Made by a program: the position numbers and the translations under genes. Source: Paracoccaceae bacterium (GTDB taxonomy: Bacteria; Pseudomonadota; Alphaproteobacteria; Rhodobacterales; Rhodobacteraceae). From it: a stretch of DNA of 7,202 nt. This document shows positions 6,185 to 7,202 of the stretch, piece by piece. How positions within the stretch are numbered: the stretch's first letter is position 1; each line of letters begins with the position of its first letter. The stretch is from the NCBI GenBank assembly GCA_026982275.1, contig JALSHK010000002.1:1-7202 (forward strand), read 5' to 3'. The notes beneath the pieces are model-generated. The model ran no database searches. It was not told the DNA's origin and saw only the letters and a program-made list of their open reading frames with translations.

Positions 6185-6561
6185 GTCAGGCTCCTGGCTA
6201 GGGCCATGCCGGCAACAAGCGCCAGCATAGCGAGGACGACCGAGCCGCCCATATAAATGGCCGCCGCGCCGTAGCGGCTGCGCTCCAACAGGAACACCGC
6301 GTCTAGCGAAAAGGCCGAAAATGTGGTGAAGCCGCCAAGCACGCCCGTCAGGATAAACGGAGCGTAGCGGGCAAAGCCACCATCCATACGCTCTAGCATA
6401 TAAAAGGCGGCAAAGCCCATAAGGAAAGAACCAAGGATATTGACAAACATGGTGCCGTAAGGGAATCCGCTGCCAAGCAGGCGCAGGGCAAGGCCACCGC
6501 CGGCATAGCGCAGGGAGGCCCCGATGGCCCCGCCCAGGGCGACTTGTAATAACACCGGCAT
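6181..6561 (-). CDS. crcB: Fluoride ion channel/exporter CrcB (Fluc family)
   Basis: This 126-residue inner-membrane protein belongs to the Fluc family, whose members form dual-topology dimers that let fluoride leave the cell. Visible signatures are GGAIGASLRY (10-19), FPYGTMFVNILGSFLMG (33-49) with the key Asn41, and TGVLGGFTTFSAFS (72-85), which carries the phenylalanines lining the fluoride path. Four membrane segments fit at about residues 3-28, 36-56, 66-90 and 97-122. The ATG at 6561 shares one base with the rarA stop (TGATG) and is preceded by AAAGGGGG at 6573-6566; a GTG one codon earlier at 6564 is also possible. No fluoride riboswitch can lie directly before it, since it is embedded in an operon. 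Its stop overlaps the next start as ATGA. Confidence 0.95.
   Translation of the reverse strand: MPVLLQVALGGAIGASLRYAGGGLALRLLGSGFPYGTMFVNILGSFLMGFAAFYMLERMDGGFARYAPFILTGVLGGFTTFSAFSLDAVFLLERSRYGAAAIYMGGSVVLAMLALVAGMALARSLT
6191..6195 (-). promoter_or_regulatory. Ribosome binding site that sets the rluC start
   Basis: AGGAG on the minus strand lies six bases before the ATG at 6184, inside the last codons of crcB. It decides between this start and the open extension of the same frame upstream to 6604, and supports the ATGA-coupled start. Confidence 0.75.
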
Positions 6562-7202
6562 CACGCCCCCTTTTCTTTGGCGCGCTTTTCGCGCAAACGG
6601 GCAAAATAGTCGAGCCGTTTCTTCAGCTCGCGCTCATGGCCGCGCTCGACCGGCAAATAGTAAATGCCGCGCTTCATGGTTTCGGGGAAGTAATTCTGGC
6701 CCGAAAAACCATCCTCGGCGTCATGGTCATATTGATAGCCATCGCCATAGCCCTGCTCCTTCATCATGGCCGTGGGCGCATTCAGGATATGCTTGGGGGG
6801 TGGCTCGGAGCCGGTTTTCTTGGCGTCTACCATCGCGTTATTATAAGCGGCATAAGCGGCATTTGATTTGGGGGCCAGCGCCAGATACATCACCGCCTGC
6901 GCCAGCGCCAGCTCCCCCTCGGGCGAGCCGAGCCGCTCATAGGTGGCCCACGCATCAAGGCATTGCCGCTGCGCTTCGGGGTCGGCCAGCCCGATATCCT
7001 CCACCGCCATGCGGGTGATGCGGCGCGCCAGATAACGCGGATCTTCGCCGCCGGTGAGCATACGGGCGAGCCAGTAAAGCGCCGCGTCAGGATCCGAGCC
7101 GCGCACCGATTTATGCAGGGCGGAAATCAGGTTATAATGCGCCTCGCCGGATTTATCATATTGCGCGGCGCGGCGGTTGAGGCGCTTTGACAGGGCTTCA
7201 CG
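6561..7202 (-). CDS. rarA: Replication-associated recombination protein A (RarA/MgsA), C-terminal part
   Basis: RarA is an AAA+ ATPase that acts at stalled replication forks together with SSB and the clamp-loader machinery. The right edge cuts the gene; 213 residues of a protein normally near 440 are visible, so the Walker A and B motifs are off the window. The visible part starts in the segment after the ATPase domain (YDKSGEAHYNLISALHKSVR) and continues with GSDPDAALYWLARML, GGEDPRYLARRITRMAVEDIGLADP and, nearer the end, PPPKHILNAPT followed by GYGDGYQYDHD. These belong to the tetramerisation and C-terminal MgsA domains. The frame stays open from the edge to the TGA at 6563-6561, with no break. 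It is the first visible gene of the tight block and the end of its message carries the ribosome binding site of crcB. Confidence 0.95.
   Translation of the reverse strand, partial: REALSKRLNRRAAQYDKSGEAHYNLISALHKSVRGSDPDAALYWLARMLTGGEDPRYLARRITRMAVEDIGLADPEAQRQCLDAWATYERLGSPEGELALAQAVMYLALAPKSNAAYAAYNNAMVDAKKTGSEPPPKHILNAPTAMMKEQGYGDGYQYDHDAEDGFSGQNYFPETMKRGIYYLPVERGHERELKKRLDYFARLREKRAKEKGA

Noticed and set aside
6561..6564. GTG at 6564 as the crcB start
   Set aside because: Possible, but the ATG one codon later has better spacing to the AAAGGGGG site and is the more usual codon; the difference is one residue.
6185..6604. N-terminal extension of the pseudouridine synthase frame by 140 codons, as a fused domain
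   Set aside because: The extension is crcB read in another frame, with a Cys/Arg/Pro-rich product lacking domain features. The ATG at 6184 has a good ribosome binding site and gives the normal family length.

Overview
The window looks like a chromosomal segment of an alphaproteobacterium, most likely of the Rhodobacterales (Roseobacter/Rhodobacter/Paracoccus group). The grounds are a Bzt/Aap-type acidic amino acid ABC transporter, an ATP12-family F1-ATPase assembly chaperone (a mitochondrial/alphaproteobacterial family), and moderately GC-rich genes in that gene order. The lineage call is inference from protein character; no marker RNA gene is present. Every convincing gene lies on the minus strand, so the window reads biologically from right to left.

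Right block (7202 to 3765): the C-terminal half of rarA (cut by the right edge), then crcB (fluoride channel), an RluA/RluC-family pseudouridine synthase, a HAD-IA phosphatase and an ATP12-family chaperone. These five genes are packed with 1 to 4 base overlaps (TGATG, ATGA, ATGA) and one 3-base gap. This indicates one transcript with coupled translation, although the products serve unrelated jobs: replication-fork repair, fluoride export, rRNA modification, phosphate ester hydrolysis and ATP synthase assembly. The promoter of this transcript is outside the window.

Middle (3764 to 3218): about 550 bases with no credible gene and visibly more A/T than the flanks. It holds a weak hairpin after the chaperone gene and the probable control region of the transporter operon: two dyads that could be regulator sites, a candidate sigma70 promoter, and a leader with three small hairpins ahead of the ribosome binding site.

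Left block (3217 to 1): bztA (periplasmic binding protein), then a strong hairpin plus U-tract, bztB (first permease) and the first 265 codons of bztC (second permease, cut by the left edge). By family knowledge the three proteins, with an ATPase expected just beyond the left edge, import glutamate, glutamine, aspartate and asparagine. The hairpin between bztA and bztB probably lets most transcripts stop after the binding protein, giving more of it than of the membrane parts.

I found no mobile element, CRISPR array, tRNA or rRNA, and no sign of an undescribed multi-gene system. The most unexplained sequence is the bztA upstream region.
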